Shown here one piece after another: positions 48,924 to 58,218 of a DNA stretch of 64,000 nucleotides. The stretch covers positions 4,464,001-4,528,000 of the forward strand of contig NZ_JAGGMR010000001.1 of assembly GCF_017875645.1 (NCBI RefSeq), in the 5' to 3' direction. A model generated the notes under the pieces. That model was not told the origin of the DNA. It saw only the letters and a program-made list of their open reading frames with translations, and made no database searches. Source of the stretch: Nocardia goodfellowii. GTDB lineage: Bacteria; Actinomycetota; Actinomycetes; Mycobacteriales; Mycobacteriaceae. Positions within the stretch are counted from its first letter, which is position 1; the number at the start of each line of letters is the position of its first letter. A program made the translations under genes and the position numbers.

Positions 48924-49097
48924 GCGCTCACCCGCTCAGCCATCCCACCATCATGCTGGGTATCGCGCCCGGCCGTCGGCCATACGCCTCGGCGCACTCG
49001 CTCATGGCGGACGCGCGAGCCCCCTGTCCACCGCAGGTCCAGCGGCTTACACGGCCGGGATCAGCGGCGTTCCCGCTCGACGGTTTACGGTGACAAA

Positions 49098-49946
49098 TCA
49101 GCTCACTGAGCTGAACCGTTCGATTCCGGTGCTCCGGAGCAGTTCGAGAGCCGAGGCGGATGGTGTTCCGGGTGCCGCGGAGTAGACGACCACCGTCTGG
49201 TCGGCTTCGGGTACCAGCAGGGCATCGCAGTCGAGGGTGAGGGTGCCCAGGACGGGATGGGTCAGGGTGGTGGTGAGGCTGCGCAGCTGTCCGGAGCGTC
49301 CGGCGCGCCACAGGTCGTCGAATCGCGCGCTGCCCGTGCGCAGTTCGCTGATCAGCCGCGCGAGTTCGGGATCCTTCGGATATTTGGACTGCACCGTGCG
49401 CAGGCAGCCGACGCAGTCGACAGCGTTGGACGCCTCCTCCGCCGGTGTCATGGTGAGCCGATCGAGTCCGGTGCCGAGGAACCGCTGCCACATGATGTTG
49501 CGCTGGGCGGGCGGCTGCTCGGCGAAGTCGCCGAACAGGGTCGAGGCCAGCGAATTCCACGCCAGCACATCGGATTTGGCGGACAGGACCAGGGCGGGCA
49601 GATCGGCCATGCGATCCAGCAGGCGCAACACGCTGGGCCGGATCGCGAGCGGAATGCGCCCGGCCTGGGGCGGCCCGGAGCCGGCGAGCCGGAAGATCAG
49701 ATCCCGATCGGAGTCGCTCAACCGCAGCGCCCGCGACAAAGCCCCCAGGACCTGATCGGACGGTTTCGGCCCGCGTCCTTGCTCGAGCCGGACCACGTAA
49801 TCGACACTCAGCCCCGCCAGCTGAGCGACCTCCTCGCGTCGCAATCCCGGGACCTGCCTGCGGGATCCGCCCGGCAACCCCACCTCGATGGGTTCGACGC
49901 GCGCCCGCGCGGTGCGCAGCACCATGGCCAATTCGGCTCTGTCCAC
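49098..49946 (-). CDS. XRE-family regulator with MmyB-like ligand domain
   Basis: 282 residues. N-terminal HTH in VPGLRREEVAQLAGLSVDYV, VRLEQGRG; C-terminal MmyB-type sensor domain with DVLAWNSLASTLFGDF and NIMWQRFLG. These regulators usually repress a divergent short-chain dehydrogenase and bind a small molecule, reported as fatty acid for some members. GTG at 49946. A 15-bp-arm inverted repeat lies between it and the SDR gene. Confidence 0.88.
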   Translation of the reverse strand: MDRAELAMVLRTARARVEPIEVGLPGGSRRQVPGLRREEVAQLAGLSVDYVVRLEQGRGPKPSDQVLGALSRALRLSDSDRDLIFRLAGSGPPQAGRIPLAIRPSVLRLLDRMADLPALVLSAKSDVLAWNSLASTLFGDFAEQPPAQRNIMWQRFLGTGLDRLTMTPAEEASNAVDCVGCLRTVQSKYPKDPELARLISELRTGSARFDDLWRAGRSGQLRSLTTTLTHPVLGTLTLDCDALLVPEADQTVVVYSAAPGTPSASALELLRSTGIERFSSVS

Positions 49947-49959
49947 CGTCCCATCGTGC

Positions 49960-49999
49960 CGTAGGACCGGCGGTTGGGGGTGGTACCGCCGGTCCTACG
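49960..49999. promoter_or_regulatory. Perfect 15-bp-arm inverted repeat, operator of the MmyB-like/SDR pair
   Basis: CGTAGGACCGGCGGT and ACCGCCGGTCCTACG separated by 10 bp, centred in the 101-bp divergent spacer. Both genes could be controlled from here. Confidence 0.85.
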
Positions 50000-50047
50000 C
50001 TTCGACGGCCCTGGAGCCGGCCGGTCGCCGGCGCGAGGCTGAACCGC

Positions 50048-50767
50048 ATGACGACAAGGACGATTGCTCTGGTGACCGGAGCGAACAAGGGGCTCGGACG
50101 CGAAACCGCCCGCCGGCTGGCCGAATCCGGCTGGGACGTCTTCCTCGCCGCGCGCGACACCGCGCGCGGCACCCGGGCGGTGGCCGAACTGGCGGCGGAG
50201 GGATTGTCGGCCCGCTTCGTCGCCGTGGACGTGACCTCCGATGAATCGGTGGCGGCGGCGGCCGAAACGGTGCGGGCCTACGCGGGCCGGCTCGATGTGC
50301 TGATCAACAACGCGGGCGTCGGCGGCCCGAGCTCGGCACCGGCCGACACGCGCGTCGATGATGTGCGAGAAGTCTTCGACACCAATGTTTTCGGGCCGAT
50401 CCGTATGGTTCACGCCTTCCTGCCGCTGCTGCGTGCCTCCGGCCATCCGCGCATCGTCATGGTGTCCTCCGGCATGGGCTCGGTGGCGACCGTCACCGAC
50501 CCGAGCTGGCAAGACCTGCTGCCGCCCACGCTGGGTTATCCCGCGACCAAAGCAGCGCTGAACATGCTCACCACCATGTATGCCCGTGGCTTGCGTGATA
50601 TCCGGATCAATGCGGTCGACCCGGGATATACCGCGACAGACCTCAACGGCCACAACGGCTTTCACACTGTCGCCGAAGGCGCGGAGGCTATCGTCGAACT
50701 GGCCTCGATCGGTCCGGACGGACCCACCGGTGGCTTCTTCGACCGGAACGGAACCGTGCCGTGGTGA
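50048..50767 (+). CDS. Short-chain dehydrogenase/reductase
   Basis: 239 residues, classical SDR. Cofactor motif TGANKGLG, NNAG in LINNAGVGGP, catalytic Ser in MVSSGMGS and the YxxxK pair in GYPATKAALN. NADP preference suggested by AARD after the second strand. ATG at 50048. Controlled with the divergent MmyB-like regulator. Substrate unknown. Confidence 0.9.
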   Translation: MTTRTIALVTGANKGLGRETARRLAESGWDVFLAARDTARGTRAVAELAAEGLSARFVAVDVTSDESVAAAAETVRAYAGRLDVLINNAGVGGPSSAPADTRVDDVREVFDTNVFGPIRMVHAFLPLLRASGHPRIVMVSSGMGSVATVTDPSWQDLLPPTLGYPATKAALNMLTTMYARGLRDIRINAVDPGYTATDLNGHNGFHTVAEGAEAIVELASIGPDGPTGGFFDRNGTVPW

Positions 50768-50847
50768 GGGACGCGGTGGTCGTCCTGACACTGTCGGGCT
50801 GGCTTATGGCACTGTTCGTCTACGCCGCAGGACCGGAGGATCATCCA

Positions 50848-51249
50848 GTGGAACAACAGACTTCGAGCAACACGACCGTCTTGTCGATCGGTCTGCATCC
50901 CGGTGCCGTCGACTACAGCCGCTATCCGGGTCTGGACGAAGCGGCACTCACCGCTCGTATCGAGGCCGGGGAAGCCGCGCTGCGGGCCGCCGGATTCGAC
51001 CTCGTGTCCTGCCAAGTGCCCGCCGACCCGGACGCCGCCGAGGCGAAGCTGCGCGAGTGCGCCTCGGGCGGTGCGTTCCGGGTTGCCATGATCGGGGCGG
51101 GGGTGCGGATGGCACCTGAGCACACGTTGCTGTTCGAACGTCTCGTGAACGTGGTGACCGAGGTCGTCCCTGGAATCCGGCTGTGCTTCAACACCGCACC
51201 GGAGACGACCATCGACGCCCTGCGCCGCTGGGTGCGGCCCGCGGAGTAG
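50848..51249 (+). CDS. Hypothetical protein
   Basis: 133 residues, not recognised. Contains VLSIGLHPGAVDYSRYPGLD near the N-terminus and a possible alpha/beta fold ending ETTIDALRRWVRPAE; no membrane segment. GTG at 50848 is preceded by GGAGG at eight bases; a longer frame from 50761 would add a hydrophobic segment overlapping the SDR stop. Same strand as the SDR gene, possibly co-transcribed. Confidence 0.65.
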   Translation: MEQQTSSNTTVLSIGLHPGAVDYSRYPGLDEAALTARIEAGEAALRAAGFDLVSCQVPADPDAAEAKLRECASGGAFRVAMIGAGVRMAPEHTLLFERLVNVVTEVVPGIRLCFNTAPETTIDALRRWVRPAE

Positions 51250-51270
51250 CGGGAGAACCGCCCTCGGCTT

Positions 51271-51298
51271 GCATAACAGAGCATCTGCTCTGTTATGC
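51271..51298. promoter_or_regulatory. 28-bp perfect operator overlapping the TetR promoter
   Basis: GCATAACAGAGCA and TGCTCTGTTATGC around TC, ending seven bases before the TetR ATG. TTGCAT (51269-51274) and TATGCT (51294-51299, spacing 19) could be -35 and -10, placing the start of transcription at the ATG itself (leaderless). Autoregulation is very likely. Confidence 0.88.
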
Positions 51299-51305
51299 TT
51301 CGGTC

Positions 51306-51950
51306 ATGCCCCGCCCGCGCACCCACGACCTGGATCGGCTGCTGGACACCGCTGAAACGATCGCGGTGGAATCCGGCGCCGCCGCGGTCACCGTCCGCGC
51401 CCTCGCGCAGGCCACCTCCGTCTCCAACGGCGCCATCTATCACGCGTTCGGATCGCGAGCGGGACTGATGGGCCAGGTCTGGCTGCGCGCGGCCCGGCGA
51501 TTCCTGGAAATGCAGCGCGACGCCGTCGACCACGCGCTGGCCGCGGGTCCGGCACCGCGGCACGCCATCGAAGCGGTCGTGGCCGCGGCCGACGCGCCCG
51601 CGGAATATCTACTGCGGCATCCTATTTCCGGTCGATTCCTGCTGACTGTGGACCGTGCGGCCCTGCTGGGGGAGAGCGATCTTCCGCCCGAATCGGCCAC
51701 TGAGCTGGCGTCGCTCGACAACGCCCTGACCGCGCTGTTCCTCCGGCTCGCGCGCGGGATGTGGAACCGCGCCGACCGCGAGGCGGTCGCGGTCATTCGG
51801 GACTGCGTGGTCGAACTGCCCACCGCGCTGCTGCTGCGCGGGCACCGCGCGCCCGAACCGGCCGTGCGCGAACGACTGGCCACAGCGGTGCGAGCCGTCC
51901 TGACCCTCACCCCTCCCGAACCGGCTCCGTCCGGCGATCCGGCCGCTTGA
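51306..51950 (+). CDS. TetR-family repressor
   Basis: 214 residues. HTH in LLDTAETIAVESGAAAVTVR, ALAQATSVSNGAIYHAFGSR. Autoregulated through the 28-bp palindrome just upstream, and probably represses the enoyl-CoA hydratase gene 20 bases downstream. No ribosome site is visible, fitting leaderless translation. Confidence 0.9.
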   Translation: MPRPRTHDLDRLLDTAETIAVESGAAAVTVRALAQATSVSNGAIYHAFGSRAGLMGQVWLRAARRFLEMQRDAVDHALAAGPAPRHAIEAVVAAADAPAEYLLRHPISGRFLLTVDRAALLGESDLPPESATELASLDNALTALFLRLARGMWNRADREAVAVIRDCVVELPTALLLRGHRAPEPAVRERLATAVRAVLTLTPPEPAPSGDPAA

Positions 51951-51970
51951 TCCGAACGAAAGGCACCACC

Positions 51971-52618
51971 ATGACCACACAACTGACCTACCGCGACAAG
52001 ATCGCCGTGCTACACCTCGGCGACGACGAAAACCGGTTCTCCCCGGCCTGGCTCGACAGCCTCGAAGCCCACCTGGCCGCGGTCGAAGCCGGTGCGCACG
52101 GCCTGGTGACCGTCGGCGCCGGAAAGTTCTACTCCAACGGCTTGGACCTGGATTTCCTGATGGCCAACGGTGACCGGGCGGGCTGGTACGTCGAGCGAGT
52201 GCAGAGCCTGTTCGCCCGGATCCTGACCTTCCCGATGCCCACCGTGGCCGCGGTCAACGGTCACAGCTTCGGCGCCGGGGCGATGCTGGCGATCGCGCAC
52301 GACTATCGCGTCATGCGCGAGGACCGCGGCTACTACTGCTTCCCCGAGGTCGATATCAACATCCCGTTCACCCCCGGCATGGCCGCCCTGATCCAGGCCA
52401 AGCTCGGTCCGCAGGCGGCGATCACCGCGATGACCACCGGTCACCGATACGGCGGCGCCGCGGCGCTCGCGGCGGGGCTGGTCGACGAAACCGCTACCGA
52501 GGATCAACTTCTCGACCGCGCGGTCGAGCGCCTGACCCCGCTGCTCGGCAAAAACCCCGACACGGTCCGGGCGATCAAGTCGACCATGTTCGCCTCCGTC
52601 GTCGAAGCACTGCGATAA
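51971..52618 (+). CDS. Enoyl-CoA hydratase/isomerase family protein
   Basis: 215 residues, crotonase fold but short. Oxyanion-hole motif AAVNGHSFGAGAMLAIAHDY; first part YSNGLDLDFLM corresponds to the family's (A/S)xGxDL. The usual catalytic Glu pair is reduced: CFPEVDINIPFTPG retains a Glu near the expected place. Possibly a D3,D2-enoyl-CoA isomerase. ATG at 51971 with GAAAGG upstream. Its 3' end overlaps the convergent MFS gene by 115 bases. Confidence 0.83.
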   Translation: MTTQLTYRDKIAVLHLGDDENRFSPAWLDSLEAHLAAVEAGAHGLVTVGAGKFYSNGLDLDFLMANGDRAGWYVERVQSLFARILTFPMPTVAAVNGHSFGAGAMLAIAHDYRVMREDRGYYCFPEVDINIPFTPGMAALIQAKLGPQAAITAMTTGHRYGGAAALAAGLVDETATEDQLLDRAVERLTPLLGKNPDTVRAIKSTMFASVVEALR

Positions 52619-53781
52619 CGGCCGGTGATCTGGGCCTGTGCCCACAGGGCCAGTGCGGCGAGTGCGTAGGCCGCGCCGATCCAGCAGCAGGCCTGCCACC
52701 CCCACGTGCTGTAGGCCCAGGTCGTCGTGAGCGCGCCGAGGGCGGAGCCGAGTGAATAGCAGGTCATGTAAGCGCCCAGCACACTCGCGGCGCGTTCGGG
52801 ATGGGCTCGGGCCAGTAGATGCTGACTGCTGACATGGACTGCTTGGACGGCGAAATCGAGCAGCACGATGCCGAGGACCAGCAGCCACAGGGTGCTCGCG
52901 GTGTGGGCGATGAGCAGCCAGGAAGCGGTGAGCAAGGCCAGTGCGGAACCGGTAATCGCTTGCGCGTGACCGGAATCGGCCCAACGTCCCGCGCGGACGG
53001 CGCCGAGTGCTCCGGCCAGGCCCGCTAACCCGAACAGGCCGATCTGCGTGGTGCCGAGATGCCAGGGGGCGGCCCCGAGGGGGAGGGCGAGCCCGCTCCA
53101 GAGCACGCCGAAGGACGCGAAGAGGAAGAAGGCGATCAGTCCCCGGTTCCGGAACAGGCGGTCCGTGCGCGCGAGCCGTCCCATCGACGCCAGCGTTTGC
53201 CGGTATCGCATACCGGGTGTTCGCCGGTCCGCATCCAGTGTGCTGCGCGCGAGGACGGCCAGCGCCAGGCAGAGCACCGCGAGCAGCGCGTACACCGGAC
53301 GCCAGCCGACGGTGTCGCCCAGAACGCCCGCGACGACGCGGCCGCCGAGTATGCCGATCACTACGCCGGAGGTGACCGCGCCGATGTCGCGCCCGCGCTC
53401 ACTCGGTCCCGACAGCGCGGCGACATAGGCGACGGCCACCTGGACGACGACAGCGAAGCAGCCCGCGACAGCTAAACCCGCCACCGCGACGGCGAAATTC
53501 GGGGCGACCGCCGCCACCGCCGCGCCAACCGCGACCAGGATGAGATGCCCGGTGATGAGTCGGCGCCGATCCACCACGTCACCGAGCGGAACCAAGAGGA
53601 CGAGACCGGCGAAGTAGCCGATCTGCCCGGCCGCCACCAGCGCGCCGAGCGACCCGTGTGCCGCAGCCAGATCGGCGCCCGCTGATTCGAGGACCGGCTG
53701 GATCGCATAGATCGCCGAGACGGCCACCGCGCACACCAGCGCCAAAACCGTTCGCTGGGTTGTCGTTACTCCCGGCTCCAC
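52504..53781 (-). CDS. MFS drug-efflux-type transporter
   Basis: 425 residues with about 12 membrane segments. LVPLGDVVDRRRLITGHLIL is the conserved loop 2-3 motif of the drug:H+ antiporter group; PGMRYRQTLASMGRLARTDR is the central cytoplasmic loop. GTG at 53781 with GGAGG four bases upstream. The last 38 codons are antisense to the hydratase gene end, which is unusual but open in frame. Divergent from an HxlR regulator. Confidence 0.88.
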   Translation of the reverse strand: MEPGVTTTQRTVLALVCAVAVSAIYAIQPVLESAGADLAAAHGSLGALVAAGQIGYFAGLVLLVPLGDVVDRRRLITGHLILVAVGAAVAAVAPNFAVAVAGLAVAGCFAVVVQVAVAYVAALSGPSERGRDIGAVTSGVVIGILGGRVVAGVLGDTVGWRPVYALLAVLCLALAVLARSTLDADRRTPGMRYRQTLASMGRLARTDRLFRNRGLIAFFLFASFGVLWSGLALPLGAAPWHLGTTQIGLFGLAGLAGALGAVRAGRWADSGHAQAITGSALALLTASWLLIAHTASTLWLLVLGIVLLDFAVQAVHVSSQHLLARAHPERAASVLGAYMTCYSLGSALGALTTTWAYSTWGWQACCWIGAAYALAALALWAQAQITGRYRSASTTEANMVDLIARTVSGFLPSSGVRRSTARSRS

Positions 53782-53792
53782 AACGCCTCCAT

Positions 53793-53852
53793 ATTGGTAG
53801 CAAAACGCAACCAATCGACCGTAGGGCATAATGGTCTCGAATTGCAACCAAT
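53793..53852. promoter_or_regulatory. HxlR operator candidates between MFS and HxlR genes
   Basis: ATTGGTAGC-N5-GCAACCAAT (53793-53815) is an inverted repeat with one mismatch; a further GCAACCAAT half-site is at 53844-53852. HxlR dimers bind such dyads, so the site likely represses both divergent genes. Confidence 0.65.
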
Positions 53853-53866
53853 CCGAAGGCGGGTTC

Positions 53867-54343
53867 ATGGTCTCGACGCTGGGCTCCGACCGTGAGTGGA
53901 CCGACCCCACCTGTCCGGTGGCGCGAACCGTCGACCTCGTGGGCGACCGGTGGAGCCTGCTGATCGTGCGGGACGCTATGGACGGCGCGACCAGCTTCAC
54001 CGAATTCCAGCAGCGGCTCGGCATCGCCAAGAACATCCTCACCGACCGGCTGCGCAGGCTCGTCGACCACGGAATCCTCACCACGCGAACGGCGCCCGGC
54101 GGTAGGCGGCACAACTACGAACTCACCGAAGCCGGACAGGATCTCTTCACTGTCATCGTGGGCTTGCGTCAATGGGGAGAGCGCCACGCCTTTGCCGACG
54201 GGGAGGCGCATTCGACACTGGTCGATCGTGACGGCCGCGTGGTCGCCCGGCTGCACCCCGAGAACCGTGCCGGAAAGCGCCTCACCGCGGCGACGACCCG
54301 AGTTCGGAAGGTGGGCGCGCGGGAGTCGCCGCCCGAGTCGTGA
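53867..54343 (+). CDS. HxlR-family transcriptional regulator
   Basis: 158 residues. CPVARTVDLVGDRWSLLIVR and ILTDRLRRLVDHGILTTRTA are diagnostic; a Cys at CPVART could be a redox/electrophile switch as in related regulators. A 50-residue C-terminal tail is charged. ATG at 53867 preceded by AAGGCGGG. Divergent from the MFS exporter. Confidence 0.9.
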   Translation: MVSTLGSDREWTDPTCPVARTVDLVGDRWSLLIVRDAMDGATSFTEFQQRLGIAKNILTDRLRRLVDHGILTTRTAPGGRRHNYELTEAGQDLFTVIVGLRQWGERHAFADGEAHSTLVDRDGRVVARLHPENRAGKRLTAATTRVRKVGARESPPES

Positions 54344-54402
54344 GCCGCTGCGCGGCAAAGATTTTGGCGACATAGCACTTATCGATGCATGACGGCCATG
54401 TA

Positions 54403-54418
54403 TGTGATTTACATCACT
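54403..54418. promoter_or_regulatory. CRP-like binding site upstream of the UvrA-like gene
   Basis: TGTGATTTACATCACT fits TGTGA-N6-TCACA in nine of ten fixed positions, 45 bp upstream of the ATG at 54463. Mycobacterial-type Crp recognises this motif. CATATT at 54427-54432 may be the -10 box. Confidence 0.55.
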
Positions 54419-54462
54419 CTGCACCGCATATTTTGTCGGTACTCCATGGCATGGTGTTCGGC

Positions 54463-56748
54463 ATGCCTTCTACCGATTCCGCCGTACCCGACGCCGCCGT
54501 CATTCGGATCCTCGGCGCCCGTGAGCACAACCTGCGCAATGTGTCGCTGGAGATCCCCAAGAACAAGATCACTGTGTTCACCGGTGTTTCCGGCTCCGGC
54601 AAGTCCTCGATCGTTTTCGACACCATCGCCGTGGAATCGCAGCGGCAGCTCTACGCCACCTTTCCCGCGTTCATCCTGAACTTCCTGCCGCGCTACGAGC
54701 GGCCGCATGCCGAGGCGATCGAGGGCTTGAACGCGCCGGTGATCATCGACCAGCAGCCGGTGGGCGGCGGGCCCCGGTCGACGGTCGGCACGATGACCGA
54801 TATCTATTCGATGGTGCGGGCGATGTTCGCGCGGTTCGGCGCACCCTCCTCCGGGCTGGTCTACGACTATTCGTTCAATGTGCCGCAGGGCATGTGCCCC
54901 GACTGTGACGGGCTGGGGTTCCGGGCGCAGGCCGATCCGGACCGGTTGGTGGACCGGAACAAGTCGCTCAACGAGGGCGCGATCCTGTTGCCGGGATACG
55001 CGCCGGGCAGCGGTGATTGGCAGTTGTACGGGAACTCGGGCCGGTTCGATCTGGACAAGAAGCTGGCCGACTACTCCGAGGCGGAATGGCAGGACTTCCT
55101 GTACGGCAGCGGCGGCCAGGTGGAGTTGACCTTCGCCAAGGGCTCGTGGAAGGCGAATTACGAAGGGCTGGCGGCGAAGTTCACCCGCACCCGGCTGCAA
55201 CGCGACACCTCGGCGCTCAGTGAAAAGACGCGCGAGCAGATCGCGAAGTTCCTCACCGAAGGCGTCTGCACCACCTGCGACGGAGCCCGGCTCAGCGCGC
55301 CGGCGCTCGCCACGAAGATCAACGGCCGCAATATCGCCGAATGGTCGCGAATGCAGATCACCGATCTGCTGGCGGTGCTGGCGGAGATCACCGACCCGGG
55401 CGCGGTCGGCCTGGCCGACGCGATCCGCACCGCGCTGCAACGCGTCATCGATATCGGACTGGGCTACCTGAGTCTGGACCGCGCGACCTCGACGCTGTCC
55501 GGCGGTGAGGGCCAGCGGCTCAAGATGATCAAGCACCTGTCCTCCACCTTGATCGGCCTCACCTACATCTTCGACGAACCGAGCGTCGGCCTGCACCCGC
55601 GCGACGTCGGCCGGCTGAACGATCTGCTGCGTGCCCTGCGCGACAAGGGCAATACCGTGCTGGTGGTCGAGCACGATCCCGATGTCATCCAGATCGCCGA
55701 TCACATCGTCGATGTCGGCCCGCGCGCGGGCGTGCACGGCGGCGAGGTGGTGTTCCAGGGAAGTTTCGACGAATTGCGGCACGCCGATACACCCACCGGC
55801 GCGGGGCTGCGCCGGCCGTTCCGGGTCAAGGAGTCCTTCCGAAAAGCCAACGGCGAGTTGCTGATCGAGCACGCCGACGTGCACAACCTGAAAGACGTGA
55901 CGGTCGCGATCCCGACCGGCATCCTCACCTCGATCACCGGTGTCGCCGGATCGGGCAAGAGTTCGTTGATCCGGGATGTGTTCGTGCGCGAGCACCCGGA
56001 GGCGATCTTCGTCGACCAGTCGGCCATCGGCGCCTCCTCGCGCTCGACGCCGGCCACCTATCTCGGCCTGATGGATCCGATCCGGAAACTGTTCGCCAAG
56101 GCGAGCGGCCAGACTCCCGGCCTGTTCAGCTTCAACTCCGATGGCGCCTGCAAACAGTGCGAGGGCCGCGGCGTGATCATCACCGAGATCGCCTACATGG
56201 ATCCGGTCACCACGCACTGTGACGCCTGCGACGGCCGCCGCTTCTCCGACGAGGTGCTGGTGCATCAGTTGCGCGGCAAGTCGATCGCCGACGTTCTGGA
56301 ACTCTCGGCCGAGGAAGCGTTGGAGTTCTTCACCGAGAAGGCGCTGAACGCCAAGCTGCGCACCATGAACGAGGTCGGCCTCGACTATCTGAGCCTCGGC
56401 CAGGCCATGAGCACGCTCTCGGGCGGCGAACGCCAGCGCATCAAACTGGCCACCCAGCTGGGCAACACCGGATCGATCTACGTGCTCGACGAACCGACCA
56501 CCGGCCTGCACATGTCCGATGTCGACACCCTGCTCGCCCTGATGGACAACCTCGTCGAGCGCGGCAACACCGTCATCGTGATCGAACACAACCTCGACGT
56601 CGTCGCGCACTCCGACTGGGTGATCGACCTCGGCCCCGACGGCGGCAAGGCCGGTGGCGAAATCGTCTGCACCGGTACCCCCGCCGACCTGCTCACCCAC
56701 CCCACCTCGCTGACCGGCGAGTACCTGCGCAAGTACAAGGCGGCGTAG
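54463..56748 (+). CDS. UvrA-like ABC ATPase lacking the UvrB-binding domain (drug-resistance type)
   Basis: 761 residues versus about 940 for UvrA. Two ABC modules: Walker [10 protein letters not shown] and GVAGSGKSS, signatures [10 protein letters not shown] and [10 protein letters not shown], Walker [11 protein letters not shown] and LDEPTTGLH. Zinc modules [25 protein letters not shown] and CDACDGRRF are kept. The first zinc pair falls about 100 residues earlier than in UvrA, directly after [16 protein letters not shown], so the UvrB-binding domain is absent. Resembles DrrC-type self-resistance proteins and UvrA2. ATG 54463 chosen; GTG/ATG 9-12 bases earlier possible. Confidence 0.88.
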   Translation: MPSTDSAVPDAAVIRILGAREHNLRNVSLEIPKNKITVFTGVSGSGKSSIVFDTIAVESQRQLYATFPAFILNFLPRYERPHAEAIEGLNAPVIIDQQPVGGGPRSTVGTMTDIYSMVRAMFARFGAPSSGLVYDYSFNVPQGMCPDCDGLGFRAQADPDRLVDRNKSLNEGAILLPGYAPGSGDWQLYGNSGRFDLDKKLADYSEAEWQDFLYGSGGQVELTFAKGSWKANYEGLAAKFTRTRLQRDTSALSEKTREQIAKFLTEGVCTTCDGARLSAPALATKINGRNIAEWSRMQITDLLAVLAEITDPGAVGLADAIRTALQRVIDIGLGYLSLDRATSTLSGGEGQRLKMIKHLSSTLIGLTYIFDEPSVGLHPRDVGRLNDLLRALRDKGNTVLVVEHDPDVIQIADHIVDVGPRAGVHGGEVVFQGSFDELRHADTPTGAGLRRPFRVKESFRKANGELLIEHADVHNLKDVTVAIPTGILTSITGVAGSGKSSLIRDVFVREHPEAIFVDQSAIGASSRSTPATYLGLMDPIRKLFAKASGQTPGLFSFNSDGACKQCEGRGVIITEIAYMDPVTTHCDACDGRRFSDEVLVHQLRGKSIADVLELSAEEALEFFTEKALNAKLRTMNEVGLDYLSLGQAMSTLSGGERQRIKLATQLGNTGSIYVLDEPTTGLHMSDVDTLLALMDNLVERGNTVIVIEHNLDVVAHSDWVIDLGPDGGKAGGEIVCTGTPADLLTHPTSLTGEYLRKYKAA

Positions 56749-56749
56749 C

Positions 56750-57322
56750 TCAGGGCCGCAGGCGTCGTCCGATCGAGGGATAGTTTTCGACGAGGCCGTC
56801 CGCGCCGAAAACTATTTCCTCGGTGAAGCGTTCGCTGGCGTACTCGACGACATCGGGGCGGACGTGGCGGTAGGTCTGCCGGGACGGAATCACCACGAGG
56901 GCCGGGACGGAGACCCAGGCCATGAGGTGTTCGGCCGCGCCGCCGCGCAGGAAGCCGCCGCGCAGGACCGGCATGGTGTTGGTCAGCGGGGACAGGCCGA
57001 GGTCGCAGTCGAGCGCGCCGGTGACGGCGGCCGGGTCGCCGCCGGGTGGCGGAAGGTCCACCCGGCCTTCGGCTTCCACGTTGATCGTCCAGCGGCCGGC
57101 CGGATTGTTGATCAACTCCAGCGAGCGGGTCCAGCCGGTACCGGAGGTGGTAACGAACAGCCGCTCGGTGATCCACCGGGCACCGGTCGTGAGCTCGAAT
57201 TCCAGCCGGTAGGGCAGTGGATCACCGCCGATCGCCGTCCCGGTCGCGTGCAGGCGGTCCGCACCGAGTTCGACCTCGGCCAGTTCGGCGCCTTCCGGTT
57301 TCACCCATACGATGGCAGTCAT
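56750..57322 (-). CDS. Putative glycolipid-binding protein (DUF1089/PF06475-like)
   Basis: 190 residues. Pattern YRLEFELTTGARWITERLFV, INNPAGRWTINVEAEGRVD and LDCDLGLSPLTNTMPVLRG match the putative glycolipid-binding family. Soluble, no signal peptide. Convergent with the UvrA-like gene, with one base between stops. Role unproven. Confidence 0.78.
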   Translation of the reverse strand: MTAIVWVKPEGAELAEVELGADRLHATGTAIGGDPLPYRLEFELTTGARWITERLFVTTSGTGWTRSLELINNPAGRWTINVEAEGRVDLPPPGGDPAAVTGALDCDLGLSPLTNTMPVLRGGFLRGGAAEHLMAWVSVPALVVIPSRQTYRHVRPDVVEYASERFTEEIVFGADGLVENYPSIGRRLRP

Positions 57323-57373
57323 CTCGTCGACGCTAGTTCGAAGACGCGATGCCAGGGCGGGTTTGGCGAGAGC

Positions 57374-58201
57374 TCAGACGTGCGCGCTGAGCATCCAGCA
57401 GGCGGCGGTGTAGCGCACCTCGTCGCCGTGCACGAAGGGGTCGAAGGCGGGCCGGACGGTTTCGACGACGCGGGCGCGGGTGGCTTCGTCCACCCCGGCC
57501 AGGTGCATACCGACGGGGCCGAGGGTGGAGAAGTACCAGGTCAGCACCTCTTCGGGCATGACGCATTCGACGTCGATCGGGTCGACGGCGATGTCGGTCC
57601 AGCCGCTGTCGCGCAAAATGCGGGCGGTGCGGTCGCCGTCCGCGAGGCCGAATTGCCCGGGGGCGTCCGGGATTCGGGCGGGGAGGTCGGGCAGGAGCGG
57701 GGCCGCGGCGCGTTCGGCCGCGGTCATGAAGGGGTTTTCCGCGACGTCGCGCCAGACGACGCAGCGCAGCTCGCCGGTGGCGGCGCGGCGCAGGTTCGTG
57801 AAGGCCCGCACCGGGTTCTCGAAGAACATGACGCCGAAGCGGGACATGATCAGGTCGAAGTTCGGTTCGAAGGAATGTGTCTGCGCGTCGGCCCGCAGGA
57901 AGGTGGCGCGAGTGTCGTGCTGGGCGGCTCGGGCCTGGGCGGCGGCGATCATCGGCTCCGAGATGTCCACGCCGAGTACCTGACTCGACCCGAGGGCCGC
58001 GGCGACGGCGAGCGTGGTGCCGCCGGTGCCGCAGCCGACGTCGAGCACCTGCCGGGGGGACAGGGCGCGAGCCGTGTCGACCAATATTTCCTCGAACGGC
58101 CGCAGTACCGCATCGACCACGTGCTGGGCCTCGACCCAGGCGTTCCCCGCCGGTCCGTTCCAGCGTGACTGCTGGTCTTCATTTCGCTGCTTGGCATCCA
58201 T
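57374..58201 (-). CDS. SAM-dependent methyltransferase, class I
   Basis: 275 residues. SAM motif VLDVGCGTGGTT, motif II LGVDISEPMI, motif with FDLIMSRFGVMFF. Similar to UbiE/Coq5-type small-molecule methyltransferases; substrate unknown. ATG at 58201 lies 11 bases from a possible promoter, so the message may be leaderless. Divergent from a MerR regulator whose operator lies in the 39-bp spacer. Confidence 0.86.
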   Translation of the reverse strand: MDAKQRNEDQQSRWNGPAGNAWVEAQHVVDAVLRPFEEILVDTARALSPRQVLDVGCGTGGTTLAVAAALGSSQVLGVDISEPMIAAAQARAAQHDTRATFLRADAQTHSFEPNFDLIMSRFGVMFFENPVRAFTNLRRAATGELRCVVWRDVAENPFMTAAERAAAPLLPDLPARIPDAPGQFGLADGDRTARILRDSGWTDIAVDPIDVECVMPEEVLTWYFSTLGPVGMHLAGVDEATRARVVETVRPAFDPFVHGDEVRYTAACWMLSAHV

Positions 58202-58218
58202 GCCTAAACTGTGTCAAT

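Noticed and set aside
48808..49185. 125-codon plus-strand frame between the DUF2993 and MmyB-like genes
   Set aside because: Overlaps real minus-strand genes at both ends, has skewed Ser/Arg/Ala composition and no ribosome site.
54409..56700. 763-codon minus-strand frame antisense to the UvrA-like gene
   Set aside because: No family features. The plus strand shows paired Walker, signature and zinc motifs.
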